A stretch of 5,111 nucleotides of DNA, taken from the NCBI GenBank assembly GCA_937893735.1, contig CALBGD010000155.1, positions 1-5,111 on the forward strand, in the 5' to 3' direction. A program made the position numbers and the translations under genes. Numbering within the stretch: position 1 is the first letter of the stretch; the number at the start of each line of letters is the position of its first letter. Source of the DNA: an uncultured Clostridia bacterium (GTDB lineage Bacteria > Bacillota > Clostridia > Oscillospirales > Ruminococcaceae). A model generated the notes under the pieces. That model had not been told where the DNA came from. It was given only the letters and a program-made list of their open reading frames with translations, and searched no databases. Of the stretch, positions 3,315-5,111 are shown piece after piece.

Positions 3315-5111
3315 TCAGTGTTTTTTCTTTCTCGGGCGCTTCGAAGTTATCTGGCCTGCGGGAGCCTTTACAAGCTCATAGTACGCGGCAGAATATCTCG
3401 GCACGCTGAACTTCACGCAGCCGTCGGAGCCTGCAGTCATAGTCCCGGGATAATGCGGAGCACAGCCGCCGTACCTGTCCTCGGTAGAGTCGAGCAGAAG
3501 CTTTAGCCGCATTCCCGCGCCGATATTCAGCGAATAGTCCTCCTGGAGCCGGTCGGAGAAATTCATCACGCAAACGATGGTTTTCTCGCCAGGGCAGCAG
3601 CGGAGCATGGTATAGCACCGTTTCAGCGGACTGCTGCAATCCAGCCAGCGGAATCCTTCCGTGGTGTCGTCCCAGCGGGAGAGAGCCGGGTACTGCATAT
3701 ACATACCGCACAGCTTCTTCATGAAGTGCATGAACCCGTCGTGCATCGGATATTTCAGGATATCCCAGTCCTGCTCGCGCTTTTCGTCCCATTCGCGGAA
3801 CTGCGCAAGCTCGCTGCCCATAAAGTTCAGCTTCTTGCCGGGGTGGGCGTACATATACATATAGAGCGCCCTTGCCTGAGGGAACTTGTCCTCATAGCCG
3901 CCGTACATCTTCTGAATAATGGTAGCCTTGCCGTGCACATTCTCGTCGTGCGACAGGGGGAGGATATATTTCTCACTGTAAAAATACATCATTGAGAACG
4001 TGAGCTTGTGGTAGTGGTCAACACGCTCGTCGGGAGGAGTCCTGAAGTAGTTCAGCGTGTCGTTCATCCAGCCCATGTCCCACTTGTAGTCGAAGCCAAG
4101 ACCGCCTTCATCCACCGGCTTTGTGACCAGCGGGTAATCCGTGGAATCCTCCGCGCAGAGTATTGCCGATGGATTTATCCATTTAAGCCCACGGTTGAGC
4201 GATTTCAGGAACCTGACGCCGCAGACGTTCTCGCCGCGGCTGGGGTCGCCCATGTAGTAGATAACACGGCTTATTGCATCCATGCGCAGGCCGTCAAAGT
4301 GATATTCCGTCAACCAGTAGTTAGCCGCCGATTTCAAGAAGCTGCACACAGGACCCTTGGTAAAGTCAAAATTACAGCTTCCCCACTCGCTGAATGCAAT
4401 ATCCCTGAACTCCGATTCGTAGGTCGGTGTGCCGTCAAACTGGGCAAGTGCATAGCCGTCCACGGCAAAATGCACTGGAACATAGTCCATCAGCACTGCG
4501 ATACCGGAGGTGTGACAGCAGTCCACCAGCTTCTTCAGCCCCTCCGCAGTGCCGTAACGCGAGGTCGGAGAATAGAACCCGGTCGCCTGATAGCCCCAGC
4601 TTTCATCGCAGGGATATTCATTGAGCGGCATAAGCCCGATGCAATTATAGCCGTGCTCCTTGCAGTACTTCACAAGGCGCGGAGCTATCTCCTCATACCT
4701 GTACCAGCCGTTTTCGTTATCAGGGTCGGTGTGCCAGCTCCCAAGGTGCACCTCGTAGATGTTCAGCGCGTCGCCGTGCCATGTGTGGCGGTTCTGCATC
4801 CAGTCAAGGTCATGAAACTGAAACTCCATGTCGCGGATAATGGACGCGAATTTCGGGCGGAGTTCCATTCCGAAGCCGACGGGGTCGCAGCGCTCCACGA
4901 CATTGCCGCCGTGAAGCACCTTGTATTTGTACATCTGCCCCGGTTTTGCGCCGTCTATGTACAGTTCCCAGAACTTTCCGTCACCTGTGCGGTTCATGTA
5001 CCAGTCATTCCAGCCGTTAAAATCCCCGATAACCGATATTCCCTCAGCATTGGGCGCGTATACGCGGAACCACGTTCCCTTTCCATCATAATGCGCTCCG
5101 AGCCATTTGTA
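3315..5111 (-). CDS. glgB: 1,4-alpha-glucan branching enzyme (GH13), C-terminal 598 residues, start outside window
   Basis: The enzyme cuts alpha-1,4 glucan chains and rejoins the piece by an alpha-1,6 bond, making branches in glycogen; it is cytoplasmic. The frame is open from the window edge (YKWLGAHYDG) to the TGA at 3317-3315, so the ATG at 4997 is internal. Numbering the 598 visible residues, about 12-75 is the CBM48/early-set N-terminal module (WFRVYAPNAEG, GDFNGW). A GH13 barrel follows, with region I DYVPVHF (Asp209, His214), region II GLRMDA (nucleophile Asp278), region III AEDST (acid/base Glu321) and region IV LSHDEN (His388, Asp389). The all-beta C-terminal domain covers about 490-585. 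All catalytic residues are intact. The loop after the nucleophile is short (YYMGDPSRGEN) compared with the longer loop of enterobacterial enzymes, as in a clostridial subgroup. The C-terminus is a basic tail (KRPRKKKH). No other glycogen gene is in view; such genes could lie beyond 5111. Confidence 0.96.
   Translation of the reverse strand, partial: YKWLGAHYDGKGTWFRVYAPNAEGISVIGDFNGWNDWYMNRTGDGKFWELYIDGAKPGQMYKYKVLHGGNVVERCDPVGFGMELRPKFASIIRDMEFQFHDLDWMQNRHTWHGDALNIYEVHLGSWHTDPDNENGWYRYEEIAPRLVKYCKEHGYNCIGLMPLNEYPCDESWGYQATGFYSPTSRYGTAEGLKKLVDCCHTSGIAVLMDYVPVHFAVDGYALAQFDGTPTYESEFRDIAFSEWGSCNFDFTKGPVCSFLKSAANYWLTEYHFDGLRMDAISRVIYYMGDPSRGENVCGVRFLKSLNRGLKWINPSAILCAEDSTDYPLVTKPVDEGGLGFDYKWDMGWMNDTLNYFRTPPDERVDHYHKLTFSMMYFYSEKYILPLSHDENVHGKATIIQKMYGGYEDKFPQARALYMYMYAHPGKKLNFMGSELAQFREWDEKREQDWDILKYPMHDGFMHFMKKLCGMYMQYPALSRWDDTTEGFRWLDCSSPLKRCYTMLRCCPGEKTIVCVMNFSDRLQEDYSLNIGAGMRLKLLLDSTEDRYGGCAPHYPGTMTAGSDGCVKFSVPRYSAAYYELVKAPAGQITSKRPRKKKH

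Noticed and set aside
3162..3506. Plus-strand frame across the tRNA promoter, glgB terminator and glgB 3' end
   Set aside because: It crosses three regulatory elements of other genes, and its lysine-rich stretch is just the A-tracts.
3376..3792. 138-codon second minus-strand frame inside glgB
   Set aside because: It is an out-of-frame shadow of the intact branching enzyme. The glgB frame shows no frameshift here.
4995..4997. ATG at 4997-4995 as the glgB start
   Set aside because: The frame stays open upstream to the window edge and encodes the conserved CBM48 sequence (APNAEG, GDFNGW), so this ATG is internal and the gene is cut by the window.

Overview
All recognisable genes in this window lie on the minus strand. 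The window suggests a Gram-positive, anaerobic clostridial bacterium, most likely Ruminococcus or another Oscillospiraceae member. The signs are very strong GGAGG-type ribosome binding sites, near-consensus sigma-A promoters (TTGACA/T, 17 bp, TATAAT), a single-domain bacteriohemerythrin, a clostridial-looking glycogen branching enzyme, and an exported protein built from Ig-like modules typical of clostridial surface proteins. The taxonomic call is inference; no marker gene is present.

Read in the direction of transcription (high to low coordinates), the order is as follows. (1) The last 598 codons of a 1,4-alpha-glucan branching enzyme (glgB), whose start lies outside the window, ending at a strong intrinsic terminator. 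(2) A tRNA-Ser(GGA) gene with an encoded CCA end and a consensus extended -10 promoter. Its upstream A-tracts are the same bases as the U-tract of the glgB terminator. (3) A 132-residue bacteriohemerythrin, separated from the tRNA by a long hairpin and preceded by a compact inverted repeat, with its own terminator. (4) A two-gene unit with a perfect TTGACA-17-TATAAT promoter: a LysR-type regulator overlapping by 4 bp a 74-residue protein with an unusual His/Cys/Gly motif. (5) The first 364 codons of an exported multi-module protein with its own consensus promoter, running off the low end of the window.

This is a run of short independent transcription units rather than one pathway operon. Glycogen branching, seryl-tRNA supply, oxygen or iron handling, LysR regulation and surface or secreted protein production have no evident shared function. 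The only real operon is the LysR regulator with its small partner. The points most worth a second look are that regulator/small-protein pair, the dual-use A/T-tract between glgB and the tRNA gene, and the palindrome ahead of the hemerythrin. I found no CRISPR array, insertion sequence, phage gene or recognisable riboswitch, and no convincing case for an entirely new system.
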